NCBI GenBank assembly: GCA_021774335.1
Contig: JAJFJD010000020.1
Span: 248,001 to 312,000, forward strand
Direction: 5' to 3'
Source of the DNA: Alphaproteobacteria bacterium
Lineage (GTDB): Bacteria > Pseudomonadota > Alphaproteobacteria > UBA8366
Length of the DNA: 64,000 nt
The notes below the pieces were generated by a model that saw nothing but the letters and a program-made list of their open reading frames with translations, was not told the origin of the DNA and searched no databases. The position numbers and the translations under genes were made by a program. The number at the start of each line of letters is the position of its first letter. Position 1 is the stretch's first letter. Shown here in pieces: positions 1 to 8,980 of this stretch.

Positions 1-456
1 CGGCATGCCCACGGTCAGTTCGCCACCGAGGAACACAGTGCCGCGGATGCCGATGATCGCCACCGGTGTTGTGAAGGCGACGTTACGCGGCATTAGCTTG
101 CCAATTTGGCCGGTGGTAAAGCGGAACACACCGCGCACGATGGATAGCGCCTGGCTGGAGTCGCCGCTAGCTGCATAGACGAACTGGTCGATGGTGATAC
201 GTGCATTCTCGCCTAAGGTCAGCTTCGACTGGTCGTCGAAACGGATTTGTAGTCGCGCGCCCGGACCGGTGCGGATCTCATCACCTACAAAGACACGGCC
301 GCCCAGCGCCAAATCGCTGGTGCCGCCGGCTGCACTGCGGCTGGCCGTGCCCTTCTGGCGCTCGACTTGGCCGGCCACCTGTTGGGCCTGCGCCGGCTGG
401 CCGCATAACAGGCCAACGAACAGCAGGGCCGCGAGGATTCCGAAACGATGTTTCAT
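1..456 (-). CDS. FecR-domain exported protein (3' end outside window)
   Basis: The reverse strand encodes an open frame of 152 codons from an ATG at 456 that runs off the window start. Residues 1-24 form a typical signal peptide (MKHR, then a hydrophobic core, then AQA). The mature part reads as a FecR domain: a VGDEIRTG segment, the conserved RIQF/DDQS-type strand, LGENARI and TPVAIIGIRGT near residue 135. FecR domains here are usually periplasmic and can be linked to polysaccharide export, CHASE2 cyclases or surface layers; without the C-terminus I cannot say which. The frame is absent from ORF listings that require a stop. Its upstream region is the long gap shared with no divergent gene. 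Confidence 0.8.
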   Translation of the reverse strand, partial: MKHRFGILAALLFVGLLCGQPAQAQQVAGQVERQKGTASRSAAGGTSDLALGGRVFVGDEIRTGPGARLQIRFDDQSKLTLGENARITIDQFVYAASGDSSQALSIVRGVFRFTTGQIGKLMPRNVAFTTPVAIIGIRGTVFLGGELTVGMP

Positions 457-763
457 GCGGGGTTTTCCATGTGGCCCACGTTCAAGAATATATTGTGAAC
501 CGGTCGCAGCGATGGCGCAATCAGCGTTTGGGCAATGTCAGATTAAGCCTGCTTGAGCGGCAGACGTCGCCTTTCCACCCTCGTTACATAACTCAGCATA
601 GCTCCTCTCGATACTTCAAAGCTTCGCCAGGTATCATCCACCTCGCGGCCACGCTCTACGTCCGCTCTGGGTCACAAGCGGACATTCACGGTATTCTACT
701 CAGCTCTAAAGCAGCAGTCCGCCACTGGGTTCGTTTCGTTCTGAGGCGATCCGTGGCTGACTC
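457..763. other. Intergenic region with a short hairpin
   Basis: No convincing gene. The stretch around 658-686 contains an inverted repeat with arms GTCCGCT and AGCGGAC around a 10-nt loop. A related string (GGGTCA, then AAGCGGAC) recurs near 6868-6882, so this may be a dispersed short repeat. The promoter of the FecR-domain gene presumably lies just upstream of 456. Confidence 0.4.
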
Positions 764-1624
764 TTAAAGCGCGTTCAGCGGAATTTTCAGGTAGGAAACA
801 CCGTTCGGCTCAGGATTTGGGAATTTGCCGCCCCGGATGTTGACCTGGATCGACGGCAGGATCAGTTTCGGATAGCCGAGTTCGGCGTCGCGCGCCTCGC
901 GCATTGCCACGAAAGCCTCTTCGGAGACGTCGTCGCGCACATGGATACTGGATGCGCGCTCGGAAGCAATCGTGGTTTTCCACGCCGGCGACCGCTCATT
1001 CGTTCCATAGTCGTGGCCGACGAAAACGCGGGTTTCCGGCGGAAGCGCGAGAATACGCCGGATCGAGTGGAAGAGTGTGCGCGCGTCCCCCCCAGGGAAG
1101 TCGCACCGTGCCGTGCCGAAATCCGGCATGAAAACCGTGTCCCCGGTGAAGACCACGTCGCCCACCTGATAGCAGACGCACGCCGGAGTATGACCGGGCG
1201 TATGGAGTACCTTGAGTGTCAGCTCGCCTACCGAAAGCTCGACTTCATCCTCCAACAGGCGATCGAATTGCGAGCCGTCCGCCGAAAAGTCCGCATCGAG
1301 ATTGAAGATTTCCGCAAACGTCCGCTGCACCGCGACGATCTCCGCGCCAATGCCGCGCTGGCCGCCAAACTTGCTCTGCAGGTGGCAAGCGCCGGTCATG
1401 TGGTCGGCGTGAATGTGCGTCTCCAGTATCCAATCAACCGTGTAGCCCTGATCCACGATGAACTGCGCCACCGTGTCGACACCGGTGGTCGACGTCCGTC
1501 CACTGCTGGCGTCATAGTCTAGGACGGGATCGATGACCGCGCAGTGTCGGGTTGACGGGTCCGCGACAACGTAGGTGATGGTGCCGGTCGCCTCGTCGTA
1601 GAAAGGGGTTACGTCGATAGACAT
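764..1624 (-). CDS. MBL-fold hydrolase, persulfide dioxygenase-like (ETHE1/Blh family)
   Basis: A metallo-beta-lactamase fold protein of 286 residues. The metal-binding HxHxDH motif is at H70, H72, D74, H75 (THIHADHMTG), followed by HTPGHT, the GDTVF aspartate segment and GHDYG. This set of motifs, together with the GGxDxxxLFxSI segment, matches the ETHE1/persulfide dioxygenase and Blh group, which oxidises glutathione persulfide to sulfite with one non-haem iron. I chose the ATG at 1624 (MSIDVTPFYDE), the family-typical beginning; an ATG at 1660 would add 12 poorly conserved residues. It is followed on the same strand by no close partner, so no operon is obvious. The specific substrate is inferred from family only. 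Confidence 0.85.
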   Translation of the reverse strand: MSIDVTPFYDEATGTITYVVADPSTRHCAVIDPVLDYDASSGRTSTTGVDTVAQFIVDQGYTVDWILETHIHADHMTGACHLQSKFGGQRGIGAEIVAVQRTFAEIFNLDADFSADGSQFDRLLEDEVELSVGELTLKVLHTPGHTPACVCYQVGDVVFTGDTVFMPDFGTARCDFPGGDARTLFHSIRRILALPPETRVFVGHDYGTNERSPAWKTTIASERASSIHVRDDVSEEAFVAMREARDAELGYPKLILPSIQVNIRGGKFPNPEPNGVSYLKIPLNAL

Positions 1625-1731
1625 TGCTTTATCGCGCCACTGCGTTTCACACTTTTGCAAAACCTAGCGAGATTTTAACTGCCTTCTTCGATGACCGGAT
1701 TGACCAGGATCAATTATCGCCGAGGACGCCC

Positions 1732-2853
1732 CTAACCAGCGAGAAAGTCCGACAACAGGCGGCCTGTCTCCCGAGGCTGTTCCTGTTGGACCCAGTGGCC
1801 GGCGCCGGGGACAAAATGAACATCCTCCATGCGCGTAAAGGCGTGTTGCTGCATCTTCCCCAGCGCCCCCGGCCTTTGATAGGCACCCCAGTCCTTGTCA
1901 CCGGCAATAAAGCAGGCCGGCAGGTCGATGGTCCTTCCGCCGAATAGCCGCAACTCGTCGAGCAATTCATTTTCGAAGCGGCAGCGGTACCAGTTGAGTC
2001 CCCCTTGCAGGCCCGTGCGGGAAAATTCCTCGGCATAGACCGCCAATTCGGCTTCGGTCAGCCAAGCATTCGCAGCTATTTCCGTCGGGTTTGGCATGAA
2101 ACCCGCCGCCGTTTCCGCCATGTTCTGATCTTCGTTCATGATGTAATAGGTCGGCATTTCGGCAATCACCTCCGCGCGCCAGGCGGCCAGGGGATGCGGA
2201 TCATTGCCCGGCCAATCAGCGCTCTTTGCATGGAAATATCCGCGCAGGAAATCCGATATGCCCTGCGGACATTGGCACATGTCTCGGTCGGCCTGTGGCG
2301 TTGAATAGTACCTGTGATAATGCTTCCGCGGCCGGTCCAGCGCCGCCAGCGCCGCGTGAATATCCGCCGGGTCGGCATCGCCAGGCACCGGAAAAGCGGG
2401 CGGCCCTTGAAAGGGTGCGCTCATCAAGACGACCTTACCGAACAGGTCCGGCCGAACGACGGCGCAGTACGCTGCCACCGAAGCGCCGAAGTCATGCCCG
2501 ACAACCGCGGCCGCCTTCGTCACGCCCATGACGCCCATCAAGGCGACGACATCGCGCGTCAGGTTGACCATGTTGAAGGGGCGGAGATCCACATCGTACC
2601 CCGGCTGCCAGCCGCTGGTTCGGCCATAGCCCCGCTGATCCGGCGCGATCACGCGATACCCCGCCTCGGCCAGGGGAACCATTACCTTGCGCCAGCTAAA
2701 GGCCAGCTCAGGAAAGCCATGCAGAAGCAGTACGACCGGCCTATCGGCCGCATCGTAACCGGCCTCCAACACATGCATCTGGAGGCCGTTCACCGCGTCG
2801 ACGAAGCGTCCTCGTATCCCCTTCGGCAGGGTAGTGTCTTGTAGGGGTTCCAT
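1732..2853 (-). CDS. Alpha/beta hydrolase, epoxide hydrolase-like
   Basis: A 373-residue alpha/beta hydrolase. HGFPELAFSW (oxyanion HGxP motif, residues 45-54), DQRGYGRTS (72-80) and VGHDFGA, with the nucleophile position occupied by Asp121 rather than Ser, place it in the epoxide hydrolase / haloalkane dehalogenase branch. The long cap region contains several Tyr residues. The acid GDKDWG and the terminal PGAGHWVQQEQP carrying the catalytic His are present near the C-terminus. Asp nucleophile enzymes form a covalent ester with the epoxide carbon. The physiological substrate is unknown. It is transcribed on the same strand as the upstream MBL gene but 100 bp away. Confidence 0.85.
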   Translation of the reverse strand: MEPLQDTTLPKGIRGRFVDAVNGLQMHVLEAGYDAADRPVVLLLHGFPELAFSWRKVMVPLAEAGYRVIAPDQRGYGRTSGWQPGYDVDLRPFNMVNLTRDVVALMGVMGVTKAAAVVGHDFGASVAAYCAVVRPDLFGKVVLMSAPFQGPPAFPVPGDADPADIHAALAALDRPRKHYHRYYSTPQADRDMCQCPQGISDFLRGYFHAKSADWPGNDPHPLAAWRAEVIAEMPTYYIMNEDQNMAETAAGFMPNPTEIAANAWLTEAELAVYAEEFSRTGLQGGLNWYRCRFENELLDELRLFGGRTIDLPACFIAGDKDWGAYQRPGALGKMQQHAFTRMEDVHFVPGAGHWVQQEQPRETGRLLSDFLAG

Positions 2854-3298
2854 AGGGTCTCAGGCCTTTCTCTCCCGCCGTTAGATATAGCGAGCCCTAG
2901 TTTATGGTTCCTGCTGCCTCTGCGGCTTCGCTCTCTCTCTCATGTCGGAGAGAATCCTAGCATCATATGGGCATCCAAACTGACCGTGTCAGTCCGCGGC
3001 CAGCGAAGTACAAAAGAATCCGACCATTGCTTCCGCCCGTGTTTGGTGTGAGATCCAACGAGCCGGGCCATGCTAGCCGAGCCGCGTGGGGTTCAATATC
3101 GCGATGCGCGGGAGGAAACGATTGGCGTGGGGAGCACATTTTGGGAATGATCGCTCCCCATGCAAAAATGTTTCGGTCGCCGGTAAGGACGCCGGGGAAG
3201 ACCATACGAAGTGCAGACCATCTGCGGGCATCAGCCGCGCTTTAGGGCGGCTGCGAAACTGTGGAAAGCAACCCAAAAGCGTAGCAGGGAACGAGGAC
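2854..3298. other. Intergenic region between divergent genes
   Basis: A 445-bp divergent gap. Small open frames here lack codon bias, ribosome sites or recognisable motifs, so I call none of them. A hairpin with arms CAGCCGC and GCGGCTG and an 8-nt loop lies at 3232-3253, shortly before the DinB gene. Promoters for both flanking genes should be in this region. Confidence 0.4.
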
Positions 3299-3832
3299 AT
3301 GCTGGCACATCCGAATATCGCGGCCCAATACAACGCTTGGGCCAATCACCGCCTGCATGGCATCTGTGCTGAGCTGCCAGGGGATGAGGTGGCGCGAGAC
3401 CGCAGCGCCTTCTTCGGGTCGATCCTCGGGACGCTGAACCATATCCTGTTGGTCGATATTCTCTACCGAGAGCGCATCGAAGGCATCGATTCCAGCTTCA
3501 GCGGACTGGACGACACCCTGCATGTGGACCCGCCGGCGCTATCCGCGCATCAAGCGGAAGAAGACCAACGTTGGATCGCCTTGACGAAGGATATCGACGC
3601 CAGCCGCCTGGACGAGTCCTTCGTCTTCTGGACCCTGGGGCTCGACAACCGGGACCGGCGCGAGGTACCGAAGCATATTTACTTCACCAATCTCGCCCAA
3701 CATCAGGCGCACCACCGGGGCCAGGTCCACAACATGGTGAGCCAAACGGGCCTAAAGCCGCCGTCCCTCGGCTATATCGATTTCCGCATGGAGATCGACC
3801 GCTCGCTTATAACGACACCGAGCGAAAGGTAG
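3299..3832 (+). CDS. DinB family metal-binding protein
   Basis: A 177-residue four-helix DinB/YfiT-type protein. It starts with MLAHPNIAAQYNAWANHRL, the usual N-terminus of the family, contains LNHILLVD with His48, and ends its helical core with HQAHHRGQ, where His135 and His139 complete the typical three-histidine metal site. The ATG at 3299 is preceded by AGGGAACGAGG; the frame stays open back to 3086 but that extension does not look like DinB. Members act as metal-dependent thiol transferases or related enzymes; the thiol cofactor and substrate are unknown. The gene ends 11 bp before the flavin monooxygenase, so the two are probably cotranscribed. Confidence 0.85.
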   Translation: MLAHPNIAAQYNAWANHRLHGICAELPGDEVARDRSAFFGSILGTLNHILLVDILYRERIEGIDSSFSGLDDTLHVDPPALSAHQAEEDQRWIALTKDIDASRLDESFVFWTLGLDNRDRREVPKHIYFTNLAQHQAHHRGQVHNMVSQTGLKPPSLGYIDFRMEIDRSLITTPSER

Positions 3833-3843
3833 GAGCCTAGTCC

Positions 3844-5079
3844 ATGCCCGACGTCGTCATTGTCGGTGCAGGCCAGGCCGGTCTTGCCGCCAGCGCCTGT
3901 CTGTCGCGTCTCGGGATCGACCACGTCGTCTTGGAGAAAAACGAGATCGGCGCAAGCTGGCGACGGCAACGTTGGGACAGCTTCTGCCTGAACACGCCCA
4001 ACTGGACGCTCAATCTGCCCGGCCGCGACTACGCCGGCGGCGACCCCGATGGATTCATGGAACGGGACGGTTTCGTCGATCTCCTGGTCGGTTATGCCAA
4101 AGACTTTAACGTTCCGGTCCGGCACGGTGTCGAGGTACGGCGCGCCACGCCGGAAGACAATGGTTGGCGGATCGAGACCTCCTCCGGACCGATGCGCGCG
4201 CGGGCGATTATCGTCGCTACATCGACCCACCAATCACCGAGAATTCCGCCGGAGGCCGAATTTCTCGATAAACGTATCCTGTCGTTGAGCGCGGCTGACT
4301 ATCGGGCGCCCGATCGTTTGCCGGATGGCAAGATCCTGATCGTCGGAGCGGCGCAATCGGGCATGCAAATCGTGGAGGACCTGCAAGAGGCCGGCCGCGA
4401 AATTTTCCTGGCCACCAGCCGCGTGGGCCGAATACCGAGGCGCTACCGCGGCCGCGACGTCATCTATTGGTACGACCGGACGGGGTTGATGGACAGGCAA
4501 GCCGGCGACCTCGATGACCCGCGTCAAATTTTCGGCGGCCAGCCGCAATACACCGGTTGGCGCGGCGGGCACACGATCAGCCTGCAGAAATTCCACCGCG
4601 ACGGCGTCCGCCTGCTCGGCCGGGTCGAGGGTATCGACGGCGCCGCACTCCGACTGGCGGCGGACTTGCGCGAAAACATCGCCGCGGCCGATCGGTCTTC
4701 GGCGCAATTCTGCAGCAACATTGACGCTTTCATCGAACGTCACGGCCTATCCTTTCCCGCGGACGGCGGCGACGACGCCGCGCATGACCCATTCGACGAT
4801 CTGGAAACCGTTCCAGAACTCGAGGCCCTAAGTTTGGCCGACGAAGGCATTACCGCCGTCATCTGGGCGACCGGGTTCGGTTTCGATTTCTCATGGATCG
4901 ACGCCGAAACCTTCGACAATTCCGGCTATCCCGTAACCCGCCGCGGCGAGACCACGGCAGAGGGCCTTTATTTCCTGGGGCTCAACTTCCTGCACACGCG
5001 ACGGTCCGGCATCGTCTACGGCGTCGGCTCCGATGCCGAGTATGTCGCGGGGCGCATCCGATCCTATCTCGACGGTTAG
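3844..5079 (+). CDS. FAD/NAD(P)-dependent flavin monooxygenase-like oxidoreductase
   Basis: A 411-residue flavoprotein. The N-terminal FAD Rossmann motif is VVIVGAGQAGLAAS (residues 4-17), followed by GASWRRQRWDSF, which resembles the GGxWR segment of flavin monooxygenases. A second nucleotide-binding motif, ILIVGAAQSGMQIVEDL, appears near residue 165 for NADPH. Near the C-terminus VIWATGF matches the ATG motif. The arrangement fits the CzcO/FMO-like family that hydroxylates or Baeyer-Villiger-oxidises small molecules. It probably forms an operon with the DinB gene 11 bp upstream. The substrate cannot be read from sequence. Confidence 0.85.
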   Translation: MPDVVIVGAGQAGLAASACLSRLGIDHVVLEKNEIGASWRRQRWDSFCLNTPNWTLNLPGRDYAGGDPDGFMERDGFVDLLVGYAKDFNVPVRHGVEVRRATPEDNGWRIETSSGPMRARAIIVATSTHQSPRIPPEAEFLDKRILSLSAADYRAPDRLPDGKILIVGAAQSGMQIVEDLQEAGREIFLATSRVGRIPRRYRGRDVIYWYDRTGLMDRQAGDLDDPRQIFGGQPQYTGWRGGHTISLQKFHRDGVRLLGRVEGIDGAALRLAADLRENIAAADRSSAQFCSNIDAFIERHGLSFPADGGDDAAHDPFDDLETVPELEALSLADEGITAVIWATGFGFDFSWIDAETFDNSGYPVTRRGETTAEGLYFLGLNFLHTRRSGIVYGVGSDAEYVAGRIRSYLDG

Positions 5080-5436
5080 ACAGCCGCCTTGCGCCATGTC
5101 AGGCACTCTTGCGGGCGCCTGTTGCCCGTACCGGGTTATCCCCTTCCGATTTGATTGAAATTCCGACCGACCATCGGCGACCGCGTAAGGCCCGCTAATA
5201 GCCGTCAATAAGCGACTGACACCAAATTTTAGCCGCAGTTGCCTGACCGCCAAATCCCAAAATAATCTGCTGCCTGCATTACCATTTTCTAGAATCCTGC
5301 TGTCCAAAATGCACTTGTCACACGAGATCACGAACACCACTTTGTGCGGTAGCGTCCGGTCACCGGAAAAGGTTTATTTTGTGAGTTTCGCGACCAGTAG
5401 AGCTGTAAAAAAACGCGCATTTGAGGCAGCATCTTC
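5080..5436. other. Intergenic region upstream of hupE-like gene
   Basis: A 357-bp gap with no convincing gene; the region becomes A+T-richer between about 5210 and 5430, which suits a promoter for the HupE-like gene. I see no terminator with a clear T-tract. Confidence 0.35.
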
Positions 5437-6165
5437 ATGATTCAGAATGCAGGGGGATGTAATCGGTCGCGGTTTCGCTGGATTGGCTATTTGGGCTTCC
5501 TCGTCATCGCTGCAATCGTTTTAGGTTTGGGCAGCGCTTTGGCGCACAACATCACTGAGGGCGACGCTGGGTATATTCAGGAGATTTGGGGCGTAAAGCT
5601 CATTCCTTTCACCTATCTCGGCGCCAAGCATATGGTGACTGGTTACGATCATATCCTGTTTCTGTTCGGCGTCGTCTTCTTCCTCTACAGGATGAAGGAT
5701 GTCGCCATCTATGTGAGCCTGTTCGCGCTCGGCCATTCAGTGACGATGCTTACTGGCGTCTGGTTCGGTTGGGGAGTAAACGCCTACATCATCGATGCCA
5801 TCATCGGCCTTAGCGTGGTCTACAAGGCACTCGACAACCTTGGCGCCTACCAACGTTGGTTTGGCTTCCAGCCGAATACGAAGGCGGCCACGCTGATTTT
5901 TGGGCTTTTTCACGGAACCGGCCTCGCCACAAAGATTCTCGACTATCAGATCTCCGGGGACGGACTGCTACCCAACCTGTTGGCCTTCAATGTCGGCGTT
6001 GAATTTGGGCAGATCCTGGCACTTGCTGTCATCCTCATTGTCATGGGGTATTGGCGCAAGACATCGAAGTTCTTCAGCCAAGCTTACACAGCGAATGTCG
6101 TCATTATGTCCCTCGGATTCATGCTGATGGGCTATCAGATTACCGGCTACTTTGTGGCCACGTAA
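5437..6165 (+). CDS. HupE/UreJ family membrane protein
   Basis: A 242-residue integral membrane protein with an N-terminal hydrophobic stretch (residues 15-36), followed by the family signature GAKHMVTGYDHILFL with His65, Asp71 and His72, and further helices through residue 240. HupE/UreJ proteins are metal permeases or accessory proteins, best known for nickel supply to hydrogenase or urease, but no hydrogenase or urease genes are in this window. A second His-rich helix motif, FGLFHGTGLA, lies near residue 157. The 16-bp gap to the next gene, encoding a membrane-anchored exported-domain protein, indicates an operon. The transported ion is not determinable here. Confidence 0.8.
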   Translation: MIQNAGGCNRSRFRWIGYLGFLVIAAIVLGLGSALAHNITEGDAGYIQEIWGVKLIPFTYLGAKHMVTGYDHILFLFGVVFFLYRMKDVAIYVSLFALGHSVTMLTGVWFGWGVNAYIIDAIIGLSVVYKALDNLGAYQRWFGFQPNTKAATLIFGLFHGTGLATKILDYQISGDGLLPNLLAFNVGVEFGQILALAVILIVMGYWRKTSKFFSQAYTANVVIMSLGFMLMGYQITGYFVAT

Positions 6166-6181
6166 CCGATTGGAGCCACAT

Positions 6182-6805
6182 ATGTTCAACGCGGAGAAAC
6201 CCAGCCTCGAAGAACTGCCGAGTTCGGCGCAACTTCTTCGATCGACCATCGTCGCCGCCCTAACCGCAATCGTGGTCCTCGTGACGGTCGTGCTGCCGGC
6301 CGAATACGGCATCGATCCGACCGGTGCGGACAAGGCGCTGGGTCTCAAGGAAATGGGCGATATCAAACGTCAGTTGTCGGAGGAAGCCGCGCGCGACCAT
6401 GGCGCCGATTTGCGGAAAGATCCGCAACCGATGTTTATCGGCCGTGTGTTCGATGCACTTGTAGGGGCCGCACACGCTCAGGAATCGACCGCATGGACTA
6501 ACAAGGTAAGTTTTGACCTGGCACCAGGCGATACTCGCGAACTCAAGCTAAAGATGAAAAAAGGCGACGTTGCAGAATATCATATGGTTGTCGAGGGCGG
6601 ACGTGTGAACTTCGACCTGCATGCTCACGGTAACGGGAAATCCATCACGTACAAGAAGGGTCGCGGCTCTACCGGTTTGAAAGGAGAGATCGTTGCGGCG
6701 TTCGACGGAGAGCATGGATGGTTTTGGCGAAACCGCGACAAGACGGATTTAACGGTGACGGTGCAACTTCGCGGCACATACAGCAAACTTAAAGAAGGCA
6801 AATAG
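6182..6805 (+). CDS. Membrane-anchored periplasmic protein paired with HupE
   Basis: A 207-residue protein starting at the ATG at 6182 after GGAGCCACAT; a frame extension to 6152 overlaps the hupE-like stop and is less likely. Residues 21-40 form one transmembrane helix, then a variable linker with a second Ala/His-rich stretch near 95-105, and a C-terminal beta-rich domain of about 100 residues (SFDLAPGDTRELKLKMKKGD to the end). This resembles proteins annotated as transmembrane anchor proteins that sit beside HupE. The terminal domain contains GWFWRN, reminiscent of domains that stay at the membrane surface. Its role is unknown; position suggests partnership with the HupE-like permease. Confidence 0.7.
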   Translation: MFNAEKPSLEELPSSAQLLRSTIVAALTAIVVLVTVVLPAEYGIDPTGADKALGLKEMGDIKRQLSEEAARDHGADLRKDPQPMFIGRVFDALVGAAHAQESTAWTNKVSFDLAPGDTRELKLKMKKGDVAEYHMVVEGGRVNFDLHAHGNGKSITYKKGRGSTGLKGEIVAAFDGEHGWFWRNRDKTDLTVTVQLRGTYSKLKEGK

Positions 6806-6948
6806 CCGATTGGCGCTTGCCGCCAGGCCGTGGGGGCCAATCGCCACACGGTGACCCTCAGCCGCCAAGGGTCAAAAGCGGACTAAACATCGGCCGTCGA
6901 ATTGAGTCCGCATAGTTCCCAAATCTTGACGCAGCTAAATTCTGAAAT

Positions 6949-7003
6949 TGGTACCCGCTCCCAGACTCGAACTATGACGTCCCAAAGGGCAAGGGATTTT
7001 GAG
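6949..7003 (-). pseudogene. Decayed duplicate of the tRNA-Leu 3' half
   Basis: By eye, 47 of 55 bases match the 3' half of the intact tRNA-Leu at 8677-8731, in the same orientation and in the same order: CCA end, acceptor strand, T arm, variable region and the 3' side of the anticodon arm. Similarity stops in the anticodon loop. This is what the distal attachment site of a tRNA-targeted integrative element looks like after mutation. The 5' half is missing, so it cannot encode a tRNA. Confidence 0.75.
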
Positions 7004-7071
7004 CGTTTCGCGCTATGCCGGCACCTGATAAACGCGGCATTCGGTCCACCGGCGCAAACAGCGCTACAGCC

Positions 7072-8472
7072 CTAACCCTCCTCCAAATATTCGGAGAGTT
7101 TCTCTTCCAGAGTGTCCAGAACCCGGCCCAACCGGTTCACGGCGTCATCGATCTCTTCGCGCGTGATGCAAAGCGGCGGTGCGATCGGAATGACGTTGCC
7201 GGCGCGGCCGAGCATCCGGTTCTCGCGCATCGTCTGGACGGCAAGCCGATCGAGTTTTGCCGCTTTCGGAAACGGCTCCCGCGTCTTCTTGTCCCTCACG
7301 AGTTCAAGGACACAGAGGAGCCCCTTACCGCCACGAACATCGCCGACAATTCGATGCTTGCCTAACGTCCGCAAGCGCTCGAACAGATAGTCCCCCATCT
7401 CGGCGGAACGTTTCGCCAGGTCTTCCGTCTCCATGATTTCCAGGTTCGCCAGTGCCGCCGCACAGGAGACCGGATTACCGCCAAACGTGATGAGATGCTT
7501 AAACGTCTGGTCGTCCGCGCCGATGAAGGTGTCGGCGACCTTACCGCTCACGATGGCGGCGCCAATCGGGATGTAACCGCTCGTCAGACCCTTAGCAACG
7601 GTGCGGATATCCGGCTTCACCCCCCAGTGGTCCAGAGCGAACATCTTGCCGGTGCGGCAGAAACCGGTGATGACTTCATCGCCAATCAGCAGCACGCCGT
7701 AGCGATCGCAAATTTCCCGAAGCTTGGGCCAATACCCAGGATGCGGAACGTGGATGCCGGCCGCCGCCGATATCGGCTCGGCAATCACCGCGGCGACGGT
7801 CGACGGGCCTTCGTGCTGAATTGCCCGCTCGACATCGGCGGCGCATTCGAGACTGCAGTCGCCCGCGCCGGCGCACAGATGGCAGCGATACGGGGCGGGT
7901 TGCGCGACATGAACATTACCGGGCACCAGCGGTCCGAATTCCGCGGGCACACTGCCGCCTCCCGGTCCGCCGCGGCCGAGGCTGGTGCAGGCGAGCGTCG
8001 CGCCATGGTAGGACCCGCGCCGGCTGATCACCTTCCAGCGGTTAGGTTCGCCCTTAAGATGGTGGTAGTTCTTGGCGATCTTCAGTGCGGTTTCATTTGC
8101 CTCCGAACCGCCGCTCACATAGTAAACCCGCGCGCGGTCATCGCCGGAGTATTCGGCAAGCTTGGCGGAGAGCGCTGCCGTAACGGGACTGACGGTATCG
8201 TTCGGGGAAAACGCCAGCGCCATCATCTGTTTGTAGACGGCATCGGCGATCTCTTGCCGGCCGTGACCGATGTTGACGAGCCAGAGGCCGGAGAGGGTGT
8301 CGAACCAACGCTCACCGTCCCCATCTTCGACCCAGACCCCCTGGCCACGGGTTACGAGTTGCAGGCCGGATTCCTTCGACAGGTTGCCGGCCTGCTGAGA
8401 ATGCGGCCAGAAATGCGCTTCCGCGTCGGCACGCGCCTGGTCGATGTCTGCAGTATTTCGTCGCTCTGGCAT
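7072..8472 (-). CDS. Class III PLP-dependent aminotransferase
   Basis: A 466-residue fold-type I aminotransferase of class III (omega-amino acid:pyruvate / taurine-pyruvate / BioA-like group). Visible motifs are [12 protein letters not shown] (residues 120-131), the aromatic-turn SYHG, the cofactor aspartate in GDEVITGF (Asp265) and the Schiff-base lysine in VAKGLTSGY (Lys294). Residues 197-210 carry four cysteines spaced C-x2-C-x5-C-x3-C, an insertion-like feature seen in a subset of the family and possibly a metal site. The amino donor cannot be predicted. The gene is the only one between the intact tRNA-Leu and its decayed 3' copy, so it may be cargo of a lost element. Confidence 0.85.
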   Translation of the reverse strand: MPERRNTADIDQARADAEAHFWPHSQQAGNLSKESGLQLVTRGQGVWVEDGDGERWFDTLSGLWLVNIGHGRQEIADAVYKQMMALAFSPNDTVSPVTAALSAKLAEYSGDDRARVYYVSGGSEANETALKIAKNYHHLKGEPNRWKVISRRGSYHGATLACTSLGRGGPGGGSVPAEFGPLVPGNVHVAQPAPYRCHLCAGAGDCSLECAADVERAIQHEGPSTVAAVIAEPISAAAGIHVPHPGYWPKLREICDRYGVLLIGDEVITGFCRTGKMFALDHWGVKPDIRTVAKGLTSGYIPIGAAIVSGKVADTFIGADDQTFKHLITFGGNPVSCAAALANLEIMETEDLAKRSAEMGDYLFERLRTLGKHRIVGDVRGGKGLLCVLELVRDKKTREPFPKAAKLDRLAVQTMRENRMLGRAGNVIPIAPPLCITREEIDDAVNRLGRVLDTLEEKLSEYLEEG

Positions 8473-8676
8473 GACTCTATTCCCTCTGTAGCGAACCGGG
8501 CTATGTGCCGTTTCCCAGTCAGTTCCTTCTAAGACTCAAACCGGCCGCGGACCATCAAACCAAATTGCGATCCGGACGGATACTAGATGCGAAGCCTGCC
8601 CCAGGATGCTGGCATTGCGGAAAGACCAGGTCGGCGTCAAGCGGGGCCTGGGCCGCACCCCAACAGACCCACGCAA

Positions 8677-8763
8677 TGGTGCCCGCTCCCGGACTCGAAC
8701 CGGGACGTCCCGAAGGACAAGGGATTTTAAGTCCCTTGCGTCTACCAATTCCGCCAAGCGGGC
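8677..8763 (-). tRNA. tRNA-Leu (anticodon TAA)
   Basis: On the reverse strand a full cloverleaf can be drawn: 7-bp acceptor stem GCCCGCT / AGCGGGC, D arm with GGCGGAATTGGTAGACGC, anticodon stem AGGGA / TCCCT around loop CTTAAAA (anticodon TAA, decoding UUA), a long variable arm (class II tRNA, as leucine tRNAs are), T arm with GTTCGAGTC, and an encoded CCA end. The 3' end at 8677 faces the aminotransferase gene and the decayed duplicate. Confidence 0.95.
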
Positions 8764-8980
8764 AAACCCAGTGCGCAGGCGCGCGATAGACCGGCGCACC
8801 ATACTCAATCTCGGGCGTTGGGGAAATCCACGGTATTGAGTGATATCCGTGCCGGCCGAAAGTGCGCCACAACGGAGTGCATGCATCTGCCGATGCATAA
8901 TTAATCAAATTGAATGTTTAAAAGGAAATTAACGGATAGCGAGTATAAAATATGGCGTAGCAAGCATTCGGAGTATCTCC

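Noticed and set aside
658-686. GTCCGCT/AGCGGAC hairpin as a terminator or attenuator
   Set aside because: No T-tract follows on either strand, and a similar string occurs at 6868, so it is more likely a dispersed short repeat than a gene-specific signal.
2963-3345. Small overlapping frames in both directions between the hydrolase and DinB
   Set aside because: No ribosome site, motif or composition support; DinB homology begins clearly at 3299.
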